Part shown: in pieces, positions 20,021 through 27,297 of the stretch
Layout: each line of letters starts with the position of its first letter
Numbering within the stretch: the first letter of the stretch is position 1
Made by a program: the position numbers and the translations under genes
The notes under the pieces: generated by a model
Database searches by the model: none
What the model was told of the DNA's origin: nothing
What the model saw: only the letters and a program-made list of their open reading frames with translations
Origin: Paenibacillus durus ATCC 35681
Lineage (GTDB): Bacteria; Bacillota; Bacilli; Paenibacillales; Paenibacillaceae
DNA: 64,000 nt
NCBI RefSeq assembly: GCF_000993825.1
Contig: NZ_CP011114.1
Location: forward strand, 4,712,001-4,776,000
Direction: 5' to 3'

Positions 20021-21976
20021 TTACTCTCTATCATTCCTCTCCTTTTCTTTGATGATCATTACACCTTCCACATGTTTGCGCCGCATTAAATTCCGTTTCT
20101 TCCGGTCTTCTTTCGTCTCCAGCACAATATCCAGATCATAATTTTCCGGGTATAGCTCATCTTTGGATAGATACGGCTTCAAGCGTTTATGATTAATCTG
20201 CAGTTTATGCTTTTGGACCATGACGCCTACCATGCCTCTTGCATTCCGTTTCTCATATACGATTCCCGTTCGGCCAAGCGAACTGACATAGACTGCGTCG
20301 CCGACTTCAAAAGAATGCGGCTGTACCTGGCGATCCTTATGTCCTTCCTCTGCATGCTGCCGCTTGCTTTCTGCCATTTCTGCCGCTTCTTTCTCTTCTT
20401 CCCTTCCTTCATGGTCATACCACAGCCGCATTTCTTGTTCGCCCAGCTGTCCGCGGCTCTGACCGCCGGCAATTTGACGCGAGCGTTCAATAACTCTGGC
20501 GTCGATCCCGAGCTTCTCGGCAATTTGCAGCGCATAGCTGTGCCCCGCTTCCCCTATTGTCAGCTTATATAGCGGGCGGAGCGTAGACGGGTCAAATTCC
20601 ATTCGCGCATTTTGGAACTGCGGGGCGGCCGAGGCAAACACTTTTAACTCATTAAAATGTGTTGTGACAATGATATTGGCACCTTTGCGGCTCAGCTCCT
20701 CCAAAATGGCGATCGACAGAGCGATGCCCTCCCCCGGGTCGGTGCCCGCCGCCAGCTCATCGATTAGCAGTAAAATATTCGGTCCTGCGGCGCGCAGCAT
20801 CTCGTCTACCCCCTTCATCTGGGCGGAGAACGTACTGAGGGACTGCGTCAGGCTTTGCCCGTCTCCAATTACACTCATTACATCGGCAAAAACGGGAAGT
20901 CGGCTCTCTTTATCCGCCGGAATCAAGAGCCCCGACTGAGCCATCAGCACAAGCAGCCCCACCGTCTTCAGCACAACCGTCTTTCCGCCCGTATTCGGGC
21001 CGGTGATTACCAGCGACCGATATCCCTTGCCGAATTCAACATGGATCGGAACCATACCGGCAAGCATCGGATGTCTGGCTCCGCAGAGCCGCAGATCCCC
21101 CCGGTCATTGAAGGTTACAGCTTCGCCCCCTATCACAGCAGCATATTTCGCCTTAGCAAAAATAAAATCATACACCCCCGTAATTTCGATATTCAGCCGC
21201 AGGGCATCCTGCTCCCGTTCGATCAGCCCGGTCAGCATGCTCAAAATGATGCCCTCCTCCCGCGCTTCTTCAGCCGACAGCATTTCCAGTTCCCCTTGCA
21301 GAGCCGCTACTTCCTCCGGTTCCACATACACCGTCTGCCCGCTTGTGGACTGATCGAGCACTGAGCCCTTCACCTGCTTATGGTACTCACGCTTGACCGG
21401 GATCACGTAACGGCCTCCCCGCTGACTGTACAGATTTTCCTGCAAAATGGATTGGTGGCGCGACATGACGCTCTCAATTTTCTTGAGCAGCCGTTCTTTG
21501 GTTACTCTCAGCCGTTTGCGCACCTTCTCCAGCCCCTTGCTGGCTCCGTCGTCAATTACGCCGAACCGGATACAGCGTTCGATCTCCGCTTTGACCGTCT
21601 TTAGTTCCGCCAATGAGGATGCATAAGCGCCGATCCGCGGCGCTGTTTCTTTGGAAGCCATATACTTGCGCAGCTGGCTGCAGCTGTTCAAGAATACGCC
21701 CACAGACGTAAAATCCTGCTCATTGAACAGATATCCCGTTCCCAGAAGCGATATCACCCATTCAATCCCTTCTAGCGAGGGGATCGGCACACTCGACCCT
21801 CTTATTACTAATTCCTTCGCCTCCGCTGTTTCTTCCACCGCTCTGTGGATCGCCGTAAGCTCAGTCATTGGCGCAAGCTCTGCAATGAGCGCTTTTCCGA
21901 CATAGGAGACGGCATACCGTCCCAGTTCCTCCTTGATCAAATGATATTCGAGCGTTTGCCGGCTTTGTAAATGCAT
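20021..21976 (-). CDS. MutS2-family ATPase lacking the C-terminal Smr domain
   Basis: 651 residues from ATG 21976 (AGGAGG eight bases upstream). It has the MutS core without mismatch-recognition domain I: lever/clamp region (about 1-290), then the ABC-type ATPase with Walker A GPNTGGKT (326-333), Q-loop and signature region STFSAQMKG (381-389), Walker B LLIDELAAGTDP (about 403-414) and switch His in TTHFNELK. After a coiled, charged stretch (510-555) comes a KOW-like domain (about 557-602). Bacterial MutS2 is about 780 residues and ends in an Smr nuclease domain; here the chain stops soon after the KOW-like region. B. subtilis MutS2 has been reported to act on collided ribosomes; this one might act on ribosomes or DNA without cleavage. 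Preceded by an attenuator-like leader. Confidence 0.88.
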   Translation of the reverse strand: MHLQSRQTLEYHLIKEELGRYAVSYVGKALIAELAPMTELTAIHRAVEETAEAKELVIRGSSVPIPSLEGIEWVISLLGTGYLFNEQDFTSVGVFLNSCSQLRKYMASKETAPRIGAYASSLAELKTVKAEIERCIRFGVIDDGASKGLEKVRKRLRVTKERLLKKIESVMSRHQSILQENLYSQRGGRYVIPVKREYHKQVKGSVLDQSTSGQTVYVEPEEVAALQGELEMLSAEEAREEGIILSMLTGLIEREQDALRLNIEITGVYDFIFAKAKYAAVIGGEAVTFNDRGDLRLCGARHPMLAGMVPIHVEFGKGYRSLVITGPNTGGKTVVLKTVGLLVLMAQSGLLIPADKESRLPVFADVMSVIGDGQSLTQSLSTFSAQMKGVDEMLRAAGPNILLLIDELAAGTDPGEGIALSIAILEELSRKGANIIVTTHFNELKVFASAAPQFQNARMEFDPSTLRPLYKLTIGEAGHSYALQIAEKLGIDARVIERSRQIAGGQSRGQLGEQEMRLWYDHEGREEEKEAAEMAESKRQHAEEGHKDRQVQPHSFEVGDAVYVSSLGRTGIVYEKRNARGMVGVMVQKHKLQINHKRLKPYLSKDELYPENYDLDIVLETKEDRKKRNLMRRKHVEGVMIIKEKERNDRE

Positions 21977-22032
21977 GTTTTTTTCCTCCTTTTTTGGGTA
22001 TCGTTCATCGTTCTGGAATTCGTCCTTAACGC

Positions 22033-22072
22033 AAAAAAGGGCAAAGAATGCCGCAGCGGCATTCTTTGCCCT
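22033..22072 (-). terminator. Intrinsic terminator inside the MutS2-like leader
   Basis: Minus strand: 17-base perfect arms (left AGGGCAAAGAATGCCGC, right its exact complement) around one central base, followed at once by TTTTTT. It is upstream of the gene's ribosome-binding site (about 57 bases before ATG 21976), so it would block the gene unless overcome. Confidence 0.88.
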
Positions 22073-22097
22073 AATCCTTACACTGCTCCCTTGTCCT

Positions 22098-22128
22098 GGG
22101 CATGGGGCTAAGGATAGCTCCATGCCCC
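22098..22128 (-). other. Stem-loop in the MutS2-like leader
   Basis: Arms of about 13-14 bases (plus strand GGGCATGGGGCTA and TAGCTCCATGCCC) with one internal mismatch and a four-base loop. No T tract follows, so it is not a terminator in itself. Confidence 0.6.
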
Positions 22129-22132
22129 AAAT

Positions 22133-22175
22133 ACACGAACAAAACCGTGCTGCAAGAGCACGGTTTTGTTCGTGT
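22133..22175 (-). other. Perfect 19-bp hairpin in the MutS2-like leader
   Basis: Left arm 22133-22151 and right arm 22157-22175 are exact complements, loop five bases (GCAAG on the plus strand). On the minus strand the arm is followed by ATTTG rather than a T run. It may insulate leader folds or be a processing site. Confidence 0.7.
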
Positions 22176-22366
22176 AGACGGGATAACAGCCGTAAAGAGG
22201 CTATTGACGCGTCGCGTGTTCTTAACTAAATCATTCACCATAGGCTATAAGGGCACAGCCATGCCAGAAACACGTGTTAACATGCGTTTCGGACACGCTC
22301 AAATAAGCGTGCGTTTCAGCGGCTAAATAACAGCCGCCGTTCTGCCTTCAGGTGATATGAAATTGC

Positions 22367-22390
22367 TTAGTTAAGAACGCTCACCGACAT
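22367..22390 (-). CDS. Leader peptide MSVSVLN upstream of the MutS2-like gene
   Basis: Seven codons plus TAA, ATG at 22390, with AAGGGG about eight bases upstream, starting roughly 25-30 nt after the predicted transcription start. The last three codons and the stop (Val-Leu-Asn-stop) are the strand that pairs with 22229-22218 downstream, so ribosome position would decide which RNA structure forms. Short leaders of this sort control erm, cfr-like and ARE ABC-F genes in Firmicutes. The peptide itself I do not recognise. Too short for codon statistics; the support is ribosome-binding site plus pairing. Confidence 0.6.
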   Translation of the reverse strand: MSVSVLN

Positions 22391-22421
22391 CAAAATTTCC
22401 CCTTCGTTATAGGATGGTTTA

Positions 22422-22450
22422 AATTTACTACATTTGGCTGGCCGCGTCAA
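22422..22450 (-). promoter_or_regulatory. SigA-type promoter of the MutS2-like leader
   Basis: Minus strand TTGACG (22450-22445), 17-base spacer, TAAATT (22427-22422). It starts about 49 bases after the rpsR terminator, so the unit is independent of the ribosomal operon. Confidence 0.65.
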
Positions 22451-22498
22451 TCGGCCGGTGCAAGGGCTAACCTGCCCCCTTACCGACTTTACGGCAGC

Positions 22499-22526
22499 AA
22501 AAAAGACAGCCGGTAACCCGGCTGTC
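22499..22526 (-). terminator. Terminator of the rpsF-ssb-rpsR operon
   Basis: Minus strand GACAGCCGG and CCGGCTGTC around a short loop, followed by TTTTTT; 13 bases past the rpsR stop. Confidence 0.9.
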
Positions 22527-22538
22527 TCTGGGCCTGTC

Positions 22539-22811
22539 TTATTCAGTAGTGTAAGGCAGAAGCGCAATTTGACGCGAACGTTTGATTGCGATCGTCAGGG
22601 CGCGTTGGTATTTTGCGCTCGTGCCGGTTACACGGCGAGGCAAAATTTTACCGCGCTCACTGATGAATTTCTTCAGCAGTTCCGTATCTTTATAGTCAAT
22701 GTGAGTAATTTTGTTCACAGTGAAAAAACATACTTTACGACGTTTGTTGCGGCCGCCACGGCGTGGAGGTCTTTTGTCGTTATCTCCGCCTTCTCTTTGT
22801 TTAAAAGCCAT
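22539..22811 (-). CDS. rpsR: 30S ribosomal protein S18
   Basis: 90 residues with a basic N-terminal tail ([26 protein letters not shown]) and the conserved [23 protein letters not shown]. Binds S6 and helper site in the 30S platform. Contains a single Cys, so not the zinc-binding form. Third gene of rpsF-ssb-rpsR, 21 bases behind ssb. Confidence 0.98.
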   Translation of the reverse strand: MAFKQREGGDNDKRPPRRGGRNKRRKVCFFTVNKITHIDYKDTELLKKFISERGKILPRRVTGTSAKYQRALTIAIKRSRQIALLPYTTE

Positions 22812-22832
22812 TGTCTTTTCAGTCCTTCCGTA

Positions 22833-23327
22833 TTAAAATGGCAAATCATCATCCGATATATCAATCGGCTTACCGTCGCCCGAAAAGGGATCCTGATTAT
22901 TGTTGCGCGAGAAACCGCTATTTCCACTGTTTCCGCGTCCGCCGCCGCCGTATGAAGGTGGCTCGGGCATATCCCCCCCGCCGGATGCGTTTCCGCTCTC
23001 ACGGCTCTGGGAAGATTCCAGGAACCGGACATTATCGGCAATAACTTCGGTTACGTATACACGCTTGCCTTCGTTATTCTCGTAATTCCGTACTTGGATG
23101 CGTCCCTCTACCGCCGTCAGCCGACCTTTGCGCAAGTAATTGGCACAGGTCTCCGCCAGCTGTCTCCAGGTTACGACCGGAATGAAATCCGCTTCACGTT
23201 CGCCGCCTTGGCTTGTAAAAGGCCGGTCTACAGCAAGCGTAAACTGGGTTACGGCAACGCCGGCAGGCGTATAACGCAGCTCAGGATCGCGGGTCAATCG
23301 GCCGATCAGAATGACACGGTTCAACAT
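22833..23327 (-). CDS. ssb: Single-stranded DNA-binding protein
   Basis: 164 residues: OB fold (about 1-108, [26 protein letters not shown]), a Gly/Ser/Asn-rich flexible linker and the acidic tip ISDDDLPF that recruits replication and repair partners. Encoded between rpsF and rpsR as in B. subtilis ssbA, the essential copy. Confidence 0.98.
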   Translation of the reverse strand: MLNRVILIGRLTRDPELRYTPAGVAVTQFTLAVDRPFTSQGGEREADFIPVVTWRQLAETCANYLRKGRLTAVEGRIQVRNYENNEGKRVYVTEVIADNVRFLESSQSRESGNASGGGDMPEPPSYGGGGRGNSGNSGFSRNNNQDPFSGDGKPIDISDDDLPF

Positions 23328-23377
23328 CTTTGGTCCCCTCCTTGGAGCGATTTCCTTACAAAGCGAACTTCGCGCTA

Positions 23378-23662
23378 TTAGGCAACGTCGTTCGTGATGA
23401 GATAACGAATAACTTCGTCGGAAATTTTCATCAGACGTTCCAATTCGGCAACTACTGCAGGCTCTGCATTGAAGTTAACCAGAACATAAACGCCATCACG
23501 GAATTTCTTGATCTCATACGCAAGACGTTTCTTACCCTGCACATCGTGCTTCGTAATTTCCCCGCCGTTAGAGATGATGCCTTGGAATTTTTCGACTGCT
23601 GCTTGAACGGCTTCTTGTTCAATGTCAGGACGAACAATGTACATCACTTCGTATTTGCGCAT
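23378..23662 (-). CDS. rpsF: 30S ribosomal protein S6
   Basis: 94 residues from ATG 23662 ([19 protein letters not shown]), with AAGGAGGTG seven to eight bases upstream; a longer frame to 23710 overlaps the leader and is rejected. Forms a heterodimer with S18. First gene of the operon, driven from 23738-23766. Confidence 0.98.
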   Translation of the reverse strand: MRKYEVMYIVRPDIEQEAVQAAVEKFQGIISNGGEITKHDVQGKKRLAYEIKKFRDGVYVLVNFNAEPAVVAELERLMKISDEVIRYLITNDVA

Positions 23663-23720
23663 AACTTTCACCTCCTTATGGTCTAAGGCCCCTGATCGGG
23701 TCAGGAGCAAGGATCGAGCA
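23663..23720 (-). promoter_or_regulatory. Candidate S6:S18 autoregulatory mRNA leader
   Basis: In the rpsF 5' UTR the minus strand forms CCTGA-CCCGA-TCAGG (23705-23691), exposing a CCG in the loop, and then CCTTA-GACCA-TAAGG (23688-23674), the latter pairing away part of the AAGGAGG ribosome-binding site. The known Bacillales S6:S18 leader exposes a CCG motif mimicking 16S rRNA. Match judged by eye. Confidence 0.5.
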
Positions 23721-23737
23721 CAAACTCGAACTATAAT

Positions 23738-23766
23738 AATATACCAAATCTGCGGACCCGATGCAA
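23738..23766 (-). promoter_or_regulatory. SigA-type promoter of rpsF-ssb-rpsR
   Basis: Minus strand TTGCAT (23766-23761), 17-base spacer, TATATT (23743-23738), the same element pair as the rrn promoters at 54.4-54.5 kb. Confidence 0.8.
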
Positions 23767-23882
23767 GCTCTATTCCTTTTCACCCTGTCTGATTATCGAC
23801 TACCCTCGGGCTACATGAAGCCGCGATGCAATGTGCACAATAGAACTGCAGTTCATTTTTAATGCGGAAAGGAGGCGGCAAA

Positions 23883-24080
23883 ATGGGCGAACAGACCGAA
23901 TTTGAAGAAGGCCAACGGGCCCCAAATCCCGGAGTCTATACGGAGGTAGGCGAGGCACGAAGCTTCCATACGGAGATTCAGCATCCAAAGTCGATTAAGA
24001 TGAAAAAGGGCGATATGTTCCCGGAAACCACGAACAAAAACCGCAAATGGAAAAAAGTCGAGAAAGCGCGCGTGCATTAA
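23883..24080 (+). CDS. YjzC-like small protein
   Basis: 65 residues, MGEQTEFEEGQRAPNPGVYTEVGE ending GDMFPETTNKNRKWKKVEKARVH. The pattern G(E/D)xAPxxGxY and FPxTxxxNRKWK matches the YjzC family (PF14168), small proteins of unknown role with possible sporulation links. ATG 23883 has AAAGGAGG seven bases upstream; the frame extends to 23862 but without a site. It is on the plus strand, against the local trend, between the divergent rpsF promoter and a plus-strand hairpin. Confidence 0.78.
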   Translation: MGEQTEFEEGQRAPNPGVYTEVGEARSFHTEIQHPKSIKMKKGDMFPETTNKNRKWKKVEKARVH

Positions 24081-24327
24081 TTTTTTTACAGCCATGTATA
24101 AAACAAGCTCCGCCATCCCATACTATTCTCAGGCAGCACAAGAGAGAGGTGTGGTTCCGTTGGACAATGAAGCCCGACAAACTCACAGGAATTCTGTTGC
24201 AGCAACTATGGTTGGCCAAGGAGAGTGCTGACGGCAGAGTCTCATTAGACAGAAGCCTTTAGTGTTCCTTACTCGCTTTAGCAGCTTTCTACAGAGAAAT
24301 TCCAAAAATCATTCAAGTGCTGCCTCG

Positions 24328-24352
24328 GAAGGGCCCGTAAGGGTCCTTCTTT
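24328..24352 (+). terminator. Possible terminator after the yjzC-like region
   Basis: GAAGGGCCC and GGGTCCTTC pair (one G-T) around GTAA, followed by CTTTGC. It lies 250 bases after the yjzC-like stop; between them (24081-24327) are only weak small frames. Confidence 0.45.
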
Positions 24353-24422
24353 GCTGTGTTCAGCAAGTCATGCCTATGTAAAAATTACGGATTCCCGCCT
24401 TCCTCGTCCCCGGCAATAAATC

Positions 24423-24453
24423 AAAAAATCCTCCGCCCGCCGGACGAAGGATT
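24423..24453 (-). terminator. Terminator after tRNA-Ser copy 1
   Basis: Minus strand AATCCTTCGTCC and GGGCGGAGGATT pair with a three-base loop, followed by TTTT; 20 bases past the tRNA 3' end. Confidence 0.75.
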
Positions 24454-24472
24454 GTGATTAACTGATAGGTAA

Positions 24473-24563
24473 TGGCGGAGAAGGTGGGATTCGAACCCAC
24501 GCACGCTTTGACACGCCTAGCTGATTTCGAGTCAGCCCCCTTGGGCCTCTTGGGTACCTCTCC
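24473..24563 (-). tRNA. tRNA-Ser, anticodon CGA (copy 1)
   Basis: 91 nt class II tRNA read on the minus strand: acceptor GGAGAGG with CTTCTCC, long variable arm, anticodon stem GCTGA/TCAGC with loop CTCGAAA (anticodon CGA, reads UCG), T arm GTGGGTTCGAATCCCAC and encoded CCA. Differs from copy 2 at four positions. Both flank the four-gene two-component/ABC module. Confidence 0.95.
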
Positions 24564-24623
24564 ATTGCCGCAGAAACACACAGGTAATATCTTACCATAA
24601 ATCAGTTTCTTCCGGCAAGTGAT

Positions 24624-25313
24624 TTAAGCGACATCGTCCCGTTCTACCCTGCGAATGGACAGATAAGCGATAGCTATTCCAAGCAGGCCCAGGGATACCG
24701 AGACAAGCGCCAGATCTCCCAAGCGGAATTTACCGAAGCCGGATGAGATAAGCGTGACAATCAGCACCGCGCTGACTATGGTCGCCGGCACCGATTTTTT
24801 GCGCATTCCCACATACAAGGGGATCAGACCTATACCCGCTGCGTATACAGCACTCGCTCCGGTCTTAATCAACTCCGAAATGAGCAGGTTAGCGGTGATT
24901 TCCTCCGAAATGGCGCTCACGAAACTGTTAACGCCCACTATGATCGCCCCGAGCACGATATTTGACACCACAATATTAAGGAAAGTGAACAGCAGCACGA
25001 TGATGAGCTTCGCATACATCAGCTTCATCCGTGAAATGGGATACGTAAACAGCAGGGCCATCGTATTGTTCTTATACTCGTCAATAATCAACCTGCTGAG
25101 CAGAACGGAAGCAAAGATGATGAATGTACCGCTTATAAAGATATGCAGCCCTTCAAAAGCCTCCGGATAGGTTGCAAATTCACTTTGGTCAATGAAGACG
25201 ACTAGTATCATGAAGGCGAGGATGGCCAGATTGGCGATGAGTACACCTTTCAGCATTCCAGCCAGCTTATGCTTGCGAATTTCCAGAGAAATAAGCTTAC
25301 GCAATGCCCTCAC
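24624..25313 (-). CDS. ABC transporter permease (YcbO-like)
   Basis: 229 residues with six predicted membrane spans and no extracytoplasmic domain, the ABC-2 type permease layout found in lantibiotic/bacitracin-type immunity exporters. GTG 25313 overlaps the ATPase gene by 17 bases, so the two are coupled. With the kinase and regulator upstream the order matches B. subtilis ycbL-ycbM-ycbN-ycbO, whose substrate is not settled. Probably exports or detoxifies a membrane-active compound (inference). Confidence 0.85.
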   Translation of the reverse strand: MRALRKLISLEIRKHKLAGMLKGVLIANLAILAFMILVVFIDQSEFATYPEAFEGLHIFISGTFIIFASVLLSRLIIDEYKNNTMALLFTYPISRMKLMYAKLIIVLLFTFLNIVVSNIVLGAIIVGVNSFVSAISEEITANLLISELIKTGASAVYAAGIGLIPLYVGMRKKSVPATIVSAVLIVTLISSGFGKFRLGDLALVSVSLGLLGIAIAYLSIRRVERDDVA

Positions 25314-26217
25314 CCCCGATCAGGCTTAAGAAATGATCTTCCAGTGAGTGTTTATTTTTGCTGATACTTTCTATTTCCACATCCTCCATCACCAGCGCCT
25401 TATTCAGTTCATGCTGCGAAACTCCTTCATCGTAAATCCGGATGATGCCGGAATCCATCACTTTAAAATTCGACAGATGCAGTTTGTGCTCCAGCACATA
25501 AACCGCTTTACTGACCGAACGGGTGACCAGCTCAATATACTCCGTATTTCGGCTGAGAATGGAGTCCATCGCCATCTCCTCAAGCAGTACGCCCTCGCGA
25601 ATAACGCCGATCGTATCGGCAATCTGTTCAATTTCGCCAAGGATGTGGCTGGAGATTAGCAAGGTCATTCCATATTCCCGGCTGAGCATCCGAAACACAT
25701 CGCGCAGTTCCTTAATGCCGACCGGGTCCAGACCGTTAATCGGCTCATCCAGGATAAGCAGCTCGGGTTTCGTCATTACCGCTCTAGCAATGCCCAGACG
25801 CTGCTTCATGCCAAGAGAGAACTCCTTCACCGGCTTCTTATCTACTCCCGTAAGTTTTACCAGCTCCATAACATCGTCAATCGCCTGGCGGTTGTAATAG
25901 CCCATATATTCACCATGCAGCAGCAGATTTTCACGGGCAGTCAGTTTATCGTAAAAAACGGGGTACTCGATAATGCTGCCCATTCGTTTTAGCATCTCAT
26001 AGGAACGGCTGGTCATACGTTCACCGAAAAATTCGATTTCGCCTTCCGTCGGCTTTACGAGGTTTGTAATCATCTTCATCACGGTCGTTTTGCCCGCGCC
26101 GTTCGGTCCCAGAAAGCCGTAGATTTCACCCTGCCTAATTGTCATGTTTACGCTGCTTACGCTATGTTTCCCCTTGTACATTTTGCTTAAATTTCGCGTC
26201 CGAAGAATTACCGTCAC
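25297..26217 (-). CDS. ABC transporter ATP-binding protein (YcbN-like)
   Basis: 306 residues: full ATPase domain with Walker A GPNGAGKTT (about 36-44), signature FSLGMKQRLGIARA, Walker B LLILDEPINGLDP and switch His in SSHIL, plus a C-terminal extension (about 220-306). Same length and order as YcbN (307). GTG 26217, after GGGGG. It pairs with the YcbO-like permease. Confidence 0.92.
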   Translation of the reverse strand: MTVILRTRNLSKMYKGKHSVSSVNMTIRQGEIYGFLGPNGAGKTTVMKMITNLVKPTEGEIEFFGERMTSRSYEMLKRMGSIIEYPVFYDKLTARENLLLHGEYMGYYNRQAIDDVMELVKLTGVDKKPVKEFSLGMKQRLGIARAVMTKPELLILDEPINGLDPVGIKELRDVFRMLSREYGMTLLISSHILGEIEQIADTIGVIREGVLLEEMAMDSILSRNTEYIELVTRSVSKAVYVLEHKLHLSNFKVMDSGIIRIYDEGVSQHELNKALVMEDVEIESISKNKHSLEDHFLSLIGGEGIA

Positions 26218-26297
26218 TTCCGCTGCCCCCTTTGGATTTCTCTTTCTGTTCCTGGTTTTTATTGTATAGAGCGGAATTTTCTTTTTTATTAATGTAA

Positions 26298-26313
26298 TCT
26301 TACGAAATTCTTA
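26298..26313 (-). promoter_or_regulatory. Candidate response-regulator direct repeat upstream of the ABC genes
   Basis: Minus strand TAAGA occurs twice with 11-base periodicity (26313-26309 and 26302-26298), one helical turn apart as expected for OmpR-family dimers, in the 144-base gap between the kinase stop and the ATPase start. A TACAAT lies downstream near 26266-26262. Inference from spacing only. Confidence 0.35.
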
Positions 26314-26361
26314 AGAAGCGACTCCAGACAGGACCGACATCTCCTGACCGCCACGGCCGAT

Positions 26362-27297
26362 TCACAGATTTATCCTCGGAAAAACGACCGTAAAAGCCGT
26401 CCTCACATAAGGCTTGCTCACGAGCGAAATCTTACCGTTCATCTGCTCCGTTAATCTTTTAGTGATCGTCAGTCCAAGACCGCTTCCCTGATAGACCCGG
26501 TTCCGTGAATCCTCCAGCGTATAAAGGCGCTCGAACACTTTATCCTGATGGCCCTCGGTAATCCCCTTTCCCCGGTCCCAAATTTCAATACTCACGGTGT
26601 CCGTATCATGATTAAGCTTCAGCCCAAGCACCCCTCCGGCGGCTCCGTACCTGATCGCATTGGACAGCAGATTGGACAGAATCCGGTCCAGCGCCTCATT
26701 ATTCCCCCGGATGTAGCAAGCTTCATCTGGAATCTCAATCGATACATCAATACCTTTGCCGCTTAGGATATCGTAAAAGGCCAAAATATTCCTGCGGCAC
26801 ACTTCGCCGGCCTCTACCCTTGACAGTGAAAGCTGATGATCGCCCGATTCGAGCTTGGCCAAGTCAAAAAAGGTGTTCATCTGCGTGATTACCTCCCCAG
26901 CCTTCCAGTGGATCATTCTCAGCATTCGCTCCCGTTCTTCGGCGTCCATATCTGCGTCCTGCAGCAGTGTTTCAATATACCCGAGAACGACGGTCAGCGG
27001 CGTCTTCAGGTCATGCGACACATTCGCCAGCATCTGGCGCATGGATTTCTGCAGTTTATTTCTCCGGGCGATGCCTTCATGGTTGAGATCCAGCAGCCGG
27101 TTCACATCTGTCAGCAGCGTTTGCAGTTCGGGCGAGCTGCTGAACACCAGCAATCGTTCCTGTGAATGCTGTGAAATGATCTGGTCCAGTTTATCGTGGA
27201 TATACTTCAACTGGCGCGAATGATGACGCGACCTCCGGTACTGCATCACAAGACCCAACAGAAGCAGACCGATCACAGCTCCAAGCACCGCAGTCAT
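26362..27297 (-). CDS. Sensor histidine kinase (YcbM-like)
   Basis: 311 residues, the same length as YcbM: one short N-terminal membrane span (about 4-20) with almost no extracellular part, then a coiled linker, HisKA with SHDLKTPLT (His about 96), HATPase_c with N box SNLLSNAIRY, DRGKGI and GSGLGLTI. ATG 27297 overlaps the regulator stop in ATGA. Such intramembrane-sensing kinases usually detect through their partner ABC transporter. Confidence 0.93.
   Translation of the reverse strand: MTAVLGAVIGLLLLGLVMQYRRSRHHSRQLKYIHDKLDQIISQHSQERLLVFSSSPELQTLLTDVNRLLDLNHEGIARRNKLQKSMRQMLANVSHDLKTPLTVVLGYIETLLQDADMDAEERERMLRMIHWKAGEVITQMNTFFDLAKLESGDHQLSLSRVEAGEVCRRNILAFYDILSGKGIDVSIEIPDEACYIRGNNEALDRILSNLLSNAIRYGAAGGVLGLKLNHDTDTVSIEIWDRGKGITEGHQDKVFERLYTLEDSRNRVYQGSGLGLTITKRLTEQMNGKISLVSKPYVRTAFTVVFPRINL

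Larger units (their letters stand above)
21977..22421 (-). promoter_or_regulatory. Long structured leader (putative attenuator) of the MutS2-like gene
   Basis: About 440 nt lie between the promoter and ATG 21976. In transcript order: leader ORF MSVSVLN (22390-22367); stem 22338-22318; stem 22311-22294; near-palindrome near 22285-22262; segment 22229-22218, perfectly complementary over 12 bases to the last codons and stop of the leader ORF (22378-22367); a 10-base repeat (plus-strand ataacagccg at 22327 and 22183); a 19-bp hairpin (22175-22133); another hairpin (22128-22098); an intrinsic terminator (22072-22033). This is the layout of ribosome-mediated attenuation. That reading is inference. 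Confidence 0.65.

Noticed and set aside
24141..24263. Small plus-strand frames after yjzC-like (for example MKPDKLTGILLQQLWLAKES near 24167)
   Set aside because: No well-spaced ribosome-binding site for the longest frame and two competing phases; not supported.
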